NCBI RefSeq assembly: GCF_905171775.1
Contig: NC_053495.1
Span: 109,345,409-109,409,408, forward strand
Length of the DNA stretch: 64,000 nt
Direction of reading: 5' to 3'
Origin: Rana temporaria
Taxonomy: Eukaryota > Chordata > Amphibia > Anura > Ranidae
Of this stretch, positions 53,706-63,872 are shown in pieces (the first letter of the stretch is position 1; each line of letters starts with the position of its first letter). Under the pieces are notes generated by a model. It made no database searches, was not told the origin of the DNA, and was given only the letters and a program-made list of their open reading frames with translations. Made by a program: the position numbers and the translations under genes.

Positions 53706-53873
53706 GAATTTTCTGTACACTAAATGAAAAAGTAAGCTCGAGATGGAAAGAAACAAAAGTTTTATTCGGTAAAGTTGTCTATTTTACATGCCCAGAAAAC
53801 ACGACCCTAGAAGGCTCAAGCTCTATCCAGTGCTTTCATAATGGCTGGAGTTCAAGCTTTCCAATCTGTACAG
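53706..53873 (+). CDS. Host exon encoding a CCP/sushi module
   Basis: A 168-bp exon lies between a 3' splice site (pyrimidine-rich ttccccttcacAG, 53704-53705) and a 5' splice site (ACAG|GTACGT, GT at 53874). It starts with two bases and ends with one base of split codons, the symmetric 1-1 phase typical of CCP exons. All 55 internal codons are open. The four CCP cysteines are present at module positions 3, 28, 42 and 54 (FCTLNEK; VVYFTCPENT; SIQCFHNG; FPICT), with the conserved GW between the third and fourth. CCP modules bind complement C3b/C4b in factor H, C4BP or CR1-type proteins, but also occur in selectins and others; the gene cannot be named from one module. Confidence 0.82.
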
Positions 53874-54485
53874 GTACGTACATCCAAATAATGCATAGTG
53901 TACTGGAAACAAAAACTGTCCTAAACCTGGAAAATTTAAACTGTGATGAAAATTGCTTAATCAGAATTAACCTTCAATGAAAATTTGCATGAAACAATAT
54001 GCAGCTCTTAAATTAGTTTTCTCAATTTCAACTGATACAGAAAAAAACCTGGAAAACCCTAAACCCAGAGTTGATCCAGAGGAAGGGAAAACATTATAAA
54101 GCATAGTCCCATTTGCTCCAAAAGGGGATAAATATAGTTTCTGATCCTCTAGGCCAAACTTTTGTAGCCAAGTTTACTGTTCTTCAGTTTTTAATAAAGC
54201 CGGATTGTGGCCAGTGGGAGTAGAAAATGCCTCAGACTTGGTGGTCAGTGGGGGTAAAAAAAATTACATAATGCCTGTGGGCAGTAGGAGGAGTTATAGT
54301 GCATCATCACTGGTATTAGTGGATAGAATAATATCCATTGTTGGTGTAGCACTACTCCCGTAGGAGCTGCTGAGAATAATTTTGGTTCCTGCCGTTACCC
54401 CACCTTTCACCGTTTCAGAACTAAGATTCTATATTGGAAAAAATGTATGTATTGGTGCACCAAAACAGATGTATGCACCAATCAC
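53874..54485 (+). other. Intron sequence after the CCP exon, with decayed repeats
   Basis: It begins with the consensus donor GTACGT. The first 250 bp are AT-rich and unassigned; 54110-54420 resembles a decayed LTR tail (agtagaaaatgcctcagacttggtggtcagt; gtagcactactcccgtaggagctgctgag). I found no second exon. Confidence 0.55.
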
Positions 54486-54488
54486 TTA

Positions 54489-54872
54489 TGCCACGTACAT
54501 GCGACCGTTTTTCATGACAAGAATTTTTTTTTAATTGGTCATAATAAAAATAGACATTAAAAATTTAGACCATGCTCTATTTTTTCCCGTAATTTTTCAC
54601 GTCAAGGAAAACGGTCGTGTGTAGACTTTAACAATAGGGAAAAAACGTGCATGCTCAGAAGCAAATTATGAGAAGGGAAATTTGCATAATCGGCCCAAAA
54701 GGTGGTGCCAATCAAATGGAACTTCCCCTTTATAGTGCCGTTGTACGTCACCACGCTTTGCTCAAGCATTTTTTTCACGATGGTGTGTATGCAAGACAGG
54801 CTGGACAAGAATCACGTCGAGAAAAACTTTGTTTTCTTCCATGACATGAAAAATGGTCATGTGTACGCGACT
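54489..54872. mobile_element. Palindromic MITE, copy 4, in the intron
   Basis: The ends TGCCACGTACATGCGACC and the inverse GGTCATGTGTACGCGAC are flanked by TTA at 54486-54488 and 54873-54875. Hairpin-forming TTTTTCATGACAAG / TTCCATGACATGAAAAA arms are its own and differ from those of copies 1-3. No coding capacity. Confidence 0.72.
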
Positions 54873-54875
54873 TTA

Positions 54876-55408
54876 GTCTTGTTTTTTAAATGCTTTTAAT
54901 GAACAAAACTTGCAATAGTAGAAGGATGGAGGGTTAGGGGAAGTTCAGATACCTTATTGCAAGTCACTGAGGAACTTTAGGATCCAAAAGACAAATTCCA
55001 CTTTCTGTCAGCGGATTTTTTGCACACCCGGATAGGCCTTTCTCACCGACCTAGCAGCCGGTATGATGCACAAACAAAGTCTCTGCCACAGACTTAGAAA
55101 TATAATGAAACTGCTGGATAATCTTCTGCCACAGGATTGTGTGACCAGTAGTTGGTAGATTGAAGCACAGCTACACAGTACCAGAGCCTTTAAGCCATCC
55201 GGCAGTACTGTGAGGGTAAATTGGTTTAGATGTGTCCTCCAAATGAGTCACCAGGCCCTTCTTGAGAAACCAGCCTTCCTCTCGGTTCTCTCCAAGAAAG
55301 GTCCTCCCCTGGATCTTCTCAGTTGCTCGGCTTTTTCCCACAGGCAAGACAGCACAGGACCACCTCTGGACTAGTAGGCCCCCAGCCAGACTTCTGGGCC
55401 TACGTGTA
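54876..55408. other. Unassigned, LTR-like sequence
   Basis: The sequence left of hAT J. The composition recalls an LTR or leader, but no paired LTR or ORF is visible. Nothing further supported. Confidence 0.4.
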
Positions 55409-55416
55409 GTAACTAG

Positions 55417-56566
55417 CAGTGGCGGCTGGTGCTCAAAATTTTTGGTGGGGCGCAAACAAAAAAAAAACTTGCAGCCTCACTGTGCCCATCAAATGCAGCC
55501 ACTGTGCCATCAATTGTCACCACTGTGCCATGCCATCAAACGCAGCCACTGTGGCATCAATTGTCACCACTGTGCCATGCCATCAAACGCAGCCACTGTG
55601 CCATCAATTGTCACCACTGTGCCATGCCATCAAACGCAGCCACTGTGGCATCAATTGTCACCACTGTGCCATGCCATCAAACGCAGCCACTGTGCCATCA
55701 ATTGTCACCACTGTGCCATGCCATCAAACGCAGCCACTGTGCCATCAATTATCACCACTGTGCCATGCCATCAAATGCAGTCACTATGCCATCAATTCGC
55801 ACCACTGTGCAATGCCATCAAACGCAGTCACTGTGCCATGCCATCAAACACAGCCACTGTGCCATGCCATCAAACGCAATCACTGTGCCATGCCATCAAA
55901 CACAGCCACTGTGCCATCAATTGTCACCACTGTGCCATGCCATCAAACGCAGCCACTGTGCCCCTCAATTGTCGCCACTGTGCCAATTGTCACCACTGTG
56001 CCCTTTAATTGTTGCCACTATGCCCATTGTTGCCACTGTGCATGTCACTGTGCCCTTTAATTGATGACACTGTGCCCTTTGTTGCCTCTGTGCCCATTGT
56101 CAACGCTGTGTCCTGTAAAATGCACTTACCTTTCTGCTTCCACGTCCCTCGATGTCCTCTCCCGCCCTCTATGACGCTTCAGCCAATCAGGTTACCGATA
56201 ACCAGAATCGGTGAACCTGATTGGCTGAGACGGCCGTCAGTCTTACCCAAGGGACTCAGCCCCCGTACGTTCCGAGGATAAGACATCCGGGAGCTGAGGG
56301 CTGTACTCGGAAAGCCTATCAGAGCCAGTGGCTCTGATAGGCACTTCCGCACAGCCAACCAGCTGCCGTTATTCAGGTAGCCGGCGCCCTATATCCGGCC
56401 ATCTGAATAGACCAGCGGCAACTGGCCACAATAACATACATTCATGCAATGCAATGAGGGGGCGGCGCTGCAGAACGACATTCTTAAAGTCTTAAAGGGC
56501 CTTTTTTTTATGACTACAGGAGGGGGGGGGGGCGCCTGGGCGCCCCCTATGAACGGGCCGCCACTG
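55417..56566. mobile_element. Non-autonomous hAT (J), perfect 8-bp target duplication
   Basis: The ends are CAGTGGCGGCTGGTGCTC and the inverse GGGCCGCCACTG. GTAACTAG is repeated exactly at 55409-55416 and 56567-56574. Contents: a minisatellite (55490-56000), then GC-balanced sequence with TGGCTGA repeats and inverted CTATCAGAGCCA/TGGCTCTGATAG at 56316-56341. No transposase. Confidence 0.88.
55490..56000. repeat. Minisatellite, about 60-bp unit, in hAT J
   Basis: Eight or so units of about 60 bp built of GCCACTGTGCCATCAATTGTC and CACTGTGCCATGCCATCAAACG. Unit variants are blockwise similar. All three plus-strand phases stay open; no protein is inferred. Confidence 0.92.
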
Positions 56567-56574
56567 GTAACTAG

Positions 56575-57482
56575 ACAGTGGGAGGTGCCGCCAGATACCA
56601 ATTTTGTTTTAAAATTTGATCAACAGTGGAGCCAAATTATTCTCTATGTATTTGTTGAGATCCTGTACAATAACTATTCCTAGATACTTAATTTTCCCCA
56701 CTGTCTCCAGCTGTGGAATCTCAACCAGGATCTGGTTCCTCATTGGATCTACCGGCATTAAGGCCGATTTCTCCCAATTTATTACCAGTCCGGATATGCT
56801 GCCGAATTCACCAAAAATACTCATTGCCTGCCTAATGGAGAGAACCGTGTCACCAAGGAAGAGGAGGACATCGTCCACGTACAGAGCAATTCTCTCCTCC
56901 CCGGTCGGTCTCACGAATCCCTTCATTATCCTGTCCCTTCTTATAGCAGTGGCTAGCAGTTCCATTGCCAGGGCAAAGAGCAGGGGTGACAAAGGACACC
57001 CTTGCCTCGTGCCTCTCTCCATATTTACCCCTGCTGAATATTCGTTAACTCTAATTTTTGCACTGGGGCCGTTGTACAATATTTTAATCCACCCAATAAA
57101 TGTAGGGCCGAACCCAAATGTTTCCAATACATGCCAAATGTATCCCCATTCCAAACTATCGAAGGCTTTAACCACATCCAAGGACATTACTGCCATATTG
57201 CCGCTGTTCTCTGTGGGTATTTGCAGGTTAAGAAATACCCTCCTAATGTTCATGCTTGTTGATCTAGCCGGAATAAATCCTGTTTGATCCTGGTGTATGA
57301 GTCTTGTAATTTTTTTATTTAACCTGCTGGCCATTATTTTGGCCAGGATTTTAGCATCTGCACATAGGAGAGAAATAGGCCTGTACGATGTGGTTTCCAA
57401 TGGGTTCTTTCCCTCCTTGTGCAGTACTATTATCGTGGCCTCGGTCATTGAGATGGGCAGCTTCACCTCTACCAGGGCCTCA
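56575..57482 (-). pseudogene. LINE I ORF2, reverse transcriptase core
   Basis: It contains TSYRPISLLCADAKILAKI, DQTGFIPARSTSMN, MSLDVVKAFDSLEWGY, GTRQGCPLSPLLFALAM and the catalytic ALYVDDVLLFL (YVDD rather than FADD). The frame then ends near 56609 (NNLAPLLIKF). Its upstream part (QKSPGPGRLPAETYKYY) is at 58664-58825 beyond the piggyBac relative. The protein would be reverse transcriptase but lacks its C-terminal region. Confidence 0.88.
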
Positions 57483-57486
57483 TTAA

Positions 57487-58659
57487 CCACTTCCCGCCTG
57501 GCCTATAGCCGATTTACGTCCGGGAAGTGGTTATGAAATCCTGACAGGACGTTCCAGAACGTCCTGCAGGATTTCATGCCGCGCGTGCCCGTTGGGGCGC
57601 ACATCGCGGCTTTCGGTGATGCGGGGTGTCAGTCTGACACACTGCATCTCCGATCTCGGTAAAGAGCCTCCGGCAGGGACTCTTTACCACGTGATCAGCC
57701 GTGTCCAATCACGGCTGATCACGATGTAAACAGGAAGAGCCGTTGATGGCTCTTCCTCACTCTCGTCTGACAGACGCGAGCAGAGGAGAGCCGATCGGCG
57801 GCTCTCCTGACAGGGGGGGTTCGCGCTGATTGTTTATCCTCCTTGGATCGCCACACTGGACCACCAGGGATGCCCACCCTGGACCACCAGGGTGGGCAAA
57901 AAAAAAAAAAAAAAAACCTGCAAAAAAAAAGCATTCAAAAAAAGATGCCAATCAGTGCCCACAAATGGGCACTGACTGGCAACCTGGCAAAATCAGTGCT
58001 TCCCCACAGTGTCCATCAGTGCCACCCCACAGTGTCAATCAGTGCCACCCCACAGTGCCCATCCATGCCCAGTGCCCACCTATCAGTGCCCATCTGTGCC
58101 ACCCATAAGTATCCATCAGTGCCACCCATAAGTGCCCATCTGTGCCGCCTATGTGTGCCCATCAGTGCCGCCTATGTGTGCCCATCAGTGCCGCCTATGT
58201 GTGCCCATCAGTGCCACCTATGTGTGCCCATCAGTGCCGCCTATGAGTGCCCATCAGTGTCGGATACCAGCGCCGCCAATCAGTGCCACCTCATCTGTGC
58301 CCGTCAGTACTACCTCATCGATGTCCATCAGTGCCATCTCATCGGTGCCCATTAGTGCCGCCATATCAGTGCCCGTAATTGAAAGAGAAAACTTATTTAC
58401 AAAAAAATTAACAGAAAAAAATAAAAACTTTTTTTTTTTCCAAATTTTCAGTCTTTTTTTAGTTGTCGCGCAACAAAAAAAATCGCAGAGGTGATCAAAT
58501 ACCACCAAAAGAAAGCTCTATTTGTGGGGAAAAAAGGACACCAATTTTGTTTGGGTACAGTGTAGCATGACCGCGCAATTGCCATTCAAAGTGCGAGAGT
58601 GCTGAAAGCTGAAAATTGGCTTGGGCGGGAAGCTGCTTAAGTGCCTGGTATGGAAGTGG
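57487..58659. mobile_element. Non-autonomous piggyBac relative, TTAA duplication
   Basis: TTAA at 57483-57486 and 58660-58663. The ends are CCACTTCCCGCCTGGCC and the inverse CCACTTCCATACCAGGC. The last 190 bp are homologous to the 3' end of the intact piggyBac (53478-53673). The middle has GTGCCCATCAGTGCCGCC repeats (57950-58370), the same kind as the piggyBac leader. No transposase. It is a candidate cargo-less substrate of the transposase at 49016-50908. Confidence 0.85.
57955..58375. repeat. Tandem repeat (CCCATCAGTGCCGCCTATGTGTG type) in the piggyBac relative
   Basis: About 15-18 units of 20-24 bp. Composition and unit are close to the leader repeat of the intact piggyBac at 47900-48420. 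Confidence 0.88.
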
Positions 58660-58663
58660 TTAA

Positions 58664-58825
58664 GTACTTTTATAAATTCTGGGAGCAACACTTTCCCATA
58701 GTACTTATAGGTCTCTGCCGGAAGCCTGCCCGGTCCTGGGGACTTCTGATTAGCCATCTCTTTGACTGCTAGCTGAGCCTCTTCTAGAGTTATCGGGGCC
58801 TCCATTTGCTCTTTCTCTATTCCTG
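58664..58825 (-). pseudogene. LINE I ORF2, segment between insertions
   Basis: Reads MEAPITLEEAQLAVKEMANQ then KSPGPGRLPAETYKYYGKVL, the start of the RT domain, cut on both sides by the piggyBac relative and MITE copy 2. One codon of the usual SPGPDGL/F motif is altered. Confidence 0.82.
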
Positions 58826-58828
58826 TAA

Positions 58829-59311
58829 GGCCCCATACACACGATAGAATTTATCCGCGAATACGGTCCAGCGGACCGTTTCCGCGGATAAATCCTCTCG
58901 AGGATTTCGGCGGATTTTCATGCGATGGAGTGTACACACCATCGCATTGAAATCCGCGCCGAAATCCTCTGGCGATGACGTGTCGCCGCGATTATGACGC
59001 GGCGACGTGCGCGACACTGTCATATAAGGAATTCCACGCATGCGTCGAATCATTACGACGCATGCGGGGGATCCCTTCGGACGGATGGATCCGGTGAGTC
59101 TGTACAGACTAGCGGATCCATCCGTTGGGATGGACTCCAGCAGATGGATTTGTTCTGCATGTCAGCGAATATTCGATCTGCTGGAATCCATCCCAGGGGA
59201 GAAATATCCGCGGAAACAGATCCGCTGGCGTGTACACACCATAGGATCTATCTGCTGAAACCCATTTGCTCGGATTTATCCGCGGATGGATTCTATGGTG
59301 TGTACGGGGCC
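58829..59311. mobile_element. Palindromic MITE, copy 2, in LINE I ORF2
   Basis: TAA at 58826-58828 and 59312-59314. The ends are GGCCCCATACACACGATAG and the inverse CTATGGTGTGTACGGGGCC. Hairpins: 58850-58892 (core GGTCC/GGACC), 58915-58955, 59078-59122 and the terminal pair. The architecture is that of copy 1, with different stem sequences. Confidence 0.78.
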
Positions 59312-59314
59312 TAA

Positions 59315-60631
59315 GAGTTGGTAATTCTAGGTTCCAATTCCTCTCCGCCCGCTGTTCTTTGAGACCTGTATAGTTTATCATAATATTCTCTAAATGTGTC
59401 CGTAATCTCTGACACATTTGTGGATATGTCTCCATTACTCCTTTTTAATAGCTGGAACAGCGGATGGGGTGGAATTTGTTCTTACTAAATGAGCCAGCAT
59501 TCTTCCTACCCCCTCCCCTTCCCCATGTGCTGCTTGTTTTTGAAACATTCTCTTATTTTCTGATTTTCTTAACAGCTCTATTTTATATTCCTGTTGCTTA
59601 TCCAGCCATATTCTTTGCCATATTCTTTGCCTCTCCTCCGTTGGATTTTCAAAATATTCCTTTTTGGTGTTCTCTACTCTAGTTCTTTTCTAATCCTATT
59701 TTCCCATTCTTTTGAAACCTTTTTTACTTTTGCCACTTGTTGGATACATAGACCTCTTAGAAATGCTTTCATTGTGTCCCACATCACCCCCCTCGTTGCT
59801 GTTCCCTCATCAAACTCTATAAACTCTTTTATTTTTACCATTGTCTCCTCCAGATCCCCCATTAATTCAAACCATATAGGGCTTATTTTCCATATCGTGG
59901 CAGACCTATTCTCCTCTAGATTTACCGTTATTGCCACCAGGGAGTGGTCTGATACCTCTCGAGGCTGGTATGCTATTTCACCAATTATTTGAGCAGCTTC
60001 CGCATTGCCCAGGACTAAGTCTATCCTGGAAAGTCTGGAATAAGTACTAGAGCAACAGGAAAACTGCACCTCTTCTGGATTTCTCATCCTCCATACATCA
60101 AACAAACCTGCCTCTTGTAGAAACTGATACAGCCGGCTCTCTGAGGTATTCTGTACTTTTACCCTTGGGAACCTATCCATTTTCTTGTTTACTACCTCGT
60201 TAAAATCCCCCATTGCTATAACAGGAATTCTGGGTCTATCCAGCATAAAATCCATTAACTTATACATAACCTCAAGTTTAAATGGTGGAGGTATATATAT
60301 TGGCAAGGATATATTCCCTGTTCTCTATTACACAGTGCAAGAAAAAATAGCGCCCCTCGTCATCAATAATGGCCCGCTTGCAAGTAAACACCACTCCCCT
60401 TTTAACCAGGATCGCCACCCCTCTTGAATAAGATGTGTGGACTGAATGATATTGATATTGAAATTTCCTATACTGAATCTGTTTTTTAATATCATTTGTA
60501 TAGTGAGTCTCCTGTAAACAGATTAGTCCCACTTTATACGTATCTAATATATCAAATACTACTGCTCTTTTAGCAGGGGTGCCCATCCCGCGAACATTCC
60601 AAGATCCTATCTTTAAAATTCTATCCTGCAT
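59315..60631 (-). pseudogene. LINE I ORF2, endonuclease and linker
   Basis: The ATG at 60631 opens MQDRILKIGSWNVRGMGTPA, with the APE motifs GLICLQETHYTNDI, then after a frameshift near 60300 VIAMGDFNEVVN, LSRIDLVLG and SDHSLVAITVNL. A linker to the RT part extends to 59315. Frameshifts lie near 60300 and 59670. The frame is otherwise readable, so the element is moderately old. Confidence 0.85.
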
Positions 60632-60639
60632 TAAATCTT

Positions 60640-61128
60640 ACATTTATACATTCTACAATCAAGGGTCTGTATACAATCCAATACCTTTAAAGAAGGGGTG
60701 GGCACTAAGAAACAGAAAAAGAATGGAAAAAAACAAAAAAACAAATTCATAACCGATTCCCAGTTTACCACCCCCTAGTGGCCCCATACCTCCTAATTCT
60801 CCTTTTCTTCTTTATATAAGGCAAAACTATTATTTTCCTCGAATTTCAATTTAGTGAACATGTATTTTATCCTTTACATTCTGTGACATCTTACTTATTC
60901 CCCTGTGAACTGTTATTTGTATTTTCCTGCTATCTACTGTGGTTTGTGCTTGTTGTGTGTGTGTGTGTGTGTGTGTATATGTATCTTTCCCTCCCAGTGT
61001 TTGATCCCTCCCTTTCCTTCCCCCTGATATACCACGCTGGAGTGAATCCCCCCCCCCCAACCCTACCCTCCCTCCCCTCCCTCCCTCCTCCCATCCCCTT
61101 CCTACACCTTCCTAGGTATTCCCTAGGG
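60640..61128. other. LINE I inter-ORF region with C-rich tracts
   Basis: C/T-rich sequence (61045-61125) similar in composition to the LINE H spacer at 39540-39849 and its 3'UTR. Contains the (TG)n below. No ORF supported. Confidence 0.55.
60953..60976. repeat. (TG)n microsatellite
   Basis: About twelve TG dinucleotides in the LINE I spacer. Confidence 0.9.
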
Positions 61129-61282
61129 CAGGGATATGCAATTAGCGGACCTCCAGCTGTTGCAAAACTACTAAGTCCCATCATGCCTCTGGGTGTCATG
61201 CTTGTGGCTGTCAGAGTCTTGCTATGCCTCATGGGACTTGTAGTTCTGCAACAGCTGGAGGTCCGCTAATTGCATATACCTG
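61129..61282. mobile_element. 154-bp hAT MITE, perfect 8-bp duplication, with ZNF143-like arms
   Basis: The ends are CAGGGATATGCAATTAGC and the inverse GCTAATTGCATATACCTG. CCCTAGGG is repeated at 61121-61128 and 61283-61290 (itself a palindrome). The arms contain ACTACTAAGTCCCATCATGC and, inverted, ACTACAAGTCCCATGAGGC, resembling the ZNF143 motif. The element is almost a perfect hairpin. Confidence 0.85.
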
Positions 61283-61507
61283 CCCTAGGGGCTTGTTGTG
61301 TGGCCGGTTCCACTCATCCCATACCTACATTCACTCCCCCTCCCTCCCCCCCTTGTTTTCCCCTCTCACCACCACTTACACCACTTACACCCTCTCTCGT
61401 TGAGTTCCACTCTTGTCCCATTCTTGCCCTTTTCTCTTGTGTGAGACACCCCCCCTCCCCTTGCTTCAATAAGTTGGTCCCCTTGATCACCCCCTTCCTT
61501 CCTTTAA

Positions 61508-61976
61508 AGGGTCACTAAAGGAAAACAATGTTTTAGCTGAAATGACTGTTTATTGGGTATAGCGACATAAAAGTTAACTGATTCCTTTTAAAAATGATTA
61601 AAAATTGAATTTAATCTATCATATAATGTGCCTCTAGCTTCACTTTCGGTTTTAAAGGTACATACATGAAGTTCCGGGTGAGAGGTGAGTCGGGAAGACT
61701 CACAGAACAAAAACAAACAAATCCAGGGCAGTGTTTTGTTTTTAAAATGAATCTGATTGGTTCTGAGGAGTTTTAGACACACAGTAATGACAGCTTAGAC
61801 CACCGTGAAAATCTCCCAGTACGATGGTTATAAGGAAACAGGCAACCAGGAAGTGTGGAGATCACAGCAGAATTACAGCTACTTCAAAGCAAAAACGAAC
61901 AATGAGGACATGAAACCAGGACTGCAGTAAGGTAAAGGAAGCTATTTAGCTAAAAAAAAATTCCTTTAGTGACCCT
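61508..61976. mobile_element. 469-bp MITE with TTAA duplication
   Basis: TTAA at 61504-61507 and 61977-61980. The ends are AGGGTCACTAAAGGAA and the inverse TTCCTTTAGTGACCCT, perfectly paired for 16 bp. No coding capacity. TTAA is used by both piggyBac and Kolobok elements; which mobilised this one is not clear. Confidence 0.8.
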
Positions 61977-62049
61977 TTAATTCTAAACTAAGTGTCCCCT
62001 CCTTCCCCTGCTGATACTTGATCTTTTCTTTCCTCCAACCACAATGTCG

Positions 62050-62345
62050 CTCCCTCAGGGGTATAAAAAAAATGTTCTACCCAGCGCTGTCACCCGTAGT
62101 CGCGCCGGGTATAAAAAGGCATATGAAAGATTGACTTTCTGCATTTTCCACTTAATCTTAATGAAACTCGCCCTCCGCCTTTGTAAAAGAGGAGAGAAAT
62201 CGGGACCTTAGAGCCCTCAAAAAAAATATTCCCCATCTCTCTACTCTCTCTCAACAAAGACTCTTTGTCACAATAATTTAAAAATTTCAGTAGCATCGAT
62301 CTTGGTCGTCCTCCGGGGGGGGGGGGGGTGGTTTAAAATGAACTC
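62050..62345 (-). pseudogene. LINE I ORF1, C-terminal part
   Basis: On the minus strand the C-terminal L1 ORF1 block is readable across frames: VFVERE near 62255, then FSPLLQRRRASFIKIKWK (about 62165-62190) and LSYAFLYPARLRV (about 62095). The frame shifts more than once. It is separated from the N-terminal part by the TA-element at 62348. Confidence 0.65.
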
Positions 62346-62347
62346 TA

Positions 62348-63306
62348 GGGGCCTGATTCCCAAAAGAGATACGCAGACTTAACTGCTGTTCAGTCTGTGC
62401 CTAACTTTGGAAACGATTCTCAAAAGGCTTTTTCCAAAGTTAGGCAGAAAATCTGACATGTGTAAGACACTTACACGGTCAGATCTTAGGATGCAGTACT
62501 GCATCCGCCGCTGGGGGCATTTCTCATGGAAATGCAGCTTTGAGTATGCAAATGAGGACTTAAGCAGATTCTCAAAGCATTTCAGCATTGTGATTTCTGT
62601 GTAAGTTCCGATTTTGCTTGCGCAAAACTAGGGCTGGTTTTACAATGTGTAAAGTTAGTCACACCTTGTAAAGGCCCATTCAAGCGACGGCATTTGGTAT
62701 GCATTCCTGAGGGAGAACTCCACGGCAATTTTTAAATTCAAAACCGGCATGGGTTCCCCCCCCAGGAGCATACCAGGCCCTTAGGTCTGGTATGGGTTGT
62801 AAGGAGACCCCCCCTACGCCGAAAAATCGACGTAGGGGGTCCCCCTACAATCCATACCAGACCCGTATCCAAAGCACGCTACCCGGCCGGCCAGGAAGGG
62901 AGTGGGGACGAGCGAGCGCCCCCCCCCCCTCCTGAGCCGTGCCAGGCCGCATGCCCTCAACATGGGGGGGTTGGGTGCTCTGGGGCAGGGGGGCGCACTG
63001 CGGGCCCCCCCACCCCAGAGCACCCTGTCCCCATGTTGATGAGGACAGGACCTCTTCGGGGTTCCCTACACGTCGGGAAAATTACGTCACACGCATGCGC
63101 AGTACGGCCGGCGCGGGAGCGCGCCTCATTTAAATTTTAAACGCCCCCCGGAGAGGAGGACCGCCTTGCGACGGCGGCACTTAAGTTACACGGCCTGAAA
63201 TTTCTAGGTAAGTGCTTTGAAGATCGGGCACTTAGGTAGAGATTTTAAGTCAGTGTAACTTAACTGCTGAAAGTTAAGTTAGGCAGCTTTTTTGGGAATC
63301 AGGCCC
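62348..63306. mobile_element. 0.96-kb element with TA duplication in LINE I ORF1
   Basis: TA at 62346-62347 and 63307-63308. The ends are GGGGCCTGATTCCCAAAAG and the inverse GGGCCTGATTCCCAAAAAA. About 62690-63055 is homologous to the left arm of the foldback element (19030-19390), so either a foldback fragment was inserted or the two families share sequence. No ORF supported. Confidence 0.75.
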
Positions 63307-63308
63307 TA

Positions 63309-63872
63309 TGTGCTCTCTATATCATGAATGCCTGTGAAAAGCTCTCTTTACCAAATAATTTTATGAACCAATTTTCTAAAAATTCTATTGACTTAGCGCC
63401 CTCACATTTTTCAGGCAATATCTTGTTTAACAGGGTACAATTCGTCCTCTATTTGGGATATCCTCCCTTCCACCTCCGATACCCTTTGGTTTTCTGTATC
63501 TCTTGTCTCACCGAGATCAGCTCCTCCTTAGTGCCTTTCAATTGGTCACACGGTTCCCCTAGTGTCTTTTTACATTCATTCACCACCAAAAATACACCTT
63601 TTATTGTGGCAATATCTTCTATCGGGGGAATTTCTATTGGATCTGTATCTACTACAGCTGTGTTTTTATTAATAGTTGTTTTAATTACTGCTGCAACTGC
63701 TTGACCTTGGCTTCTTCTATCTGCATTTATTTTAGCGCTGGCTTGGGATGATGAGCCGCTTTTACTTTGGGGTTTGCTCTGTTGAATGGAAATATTTTTC
63801 TATTTTGGCCGCTGTTACAGCAGCTACACCCCCCTTTTCCATTGCCGACCTTAGCGATTGCGGCCCCGACAT
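63309..63872 (-). pseudogene. LINE I ORF1, N-terminal part
   Basis: The ATG at 63872 opens MSGPQSLRSAMEKGGVAAVT; a frameshift follows after about 35 codons, and another frame carries INADRRSQGQAVAAVIKTT and IEIPPIEDIATIKGVFLV, a hydrophilic then helical region as in L1 ORF1 N-termini. It ends at the TA-element insertion. The plus-strand open frame here is its antisense shadow. Confidence 0.65.

Noticed and set aside
53994..54100. A second exon after the acceptor-like 'tttcaactgatacag'
   Set aside because: The following frame is short, has no CCP cysteines and no good donor site.
55262..56064. Three overlapping plus-strand frames of more than 200 codons
   Set aside because: The 60-bp minisatellite lacks stops in all plus frames; the C/H-rich peptides are not zinc fingers of any known spacing.
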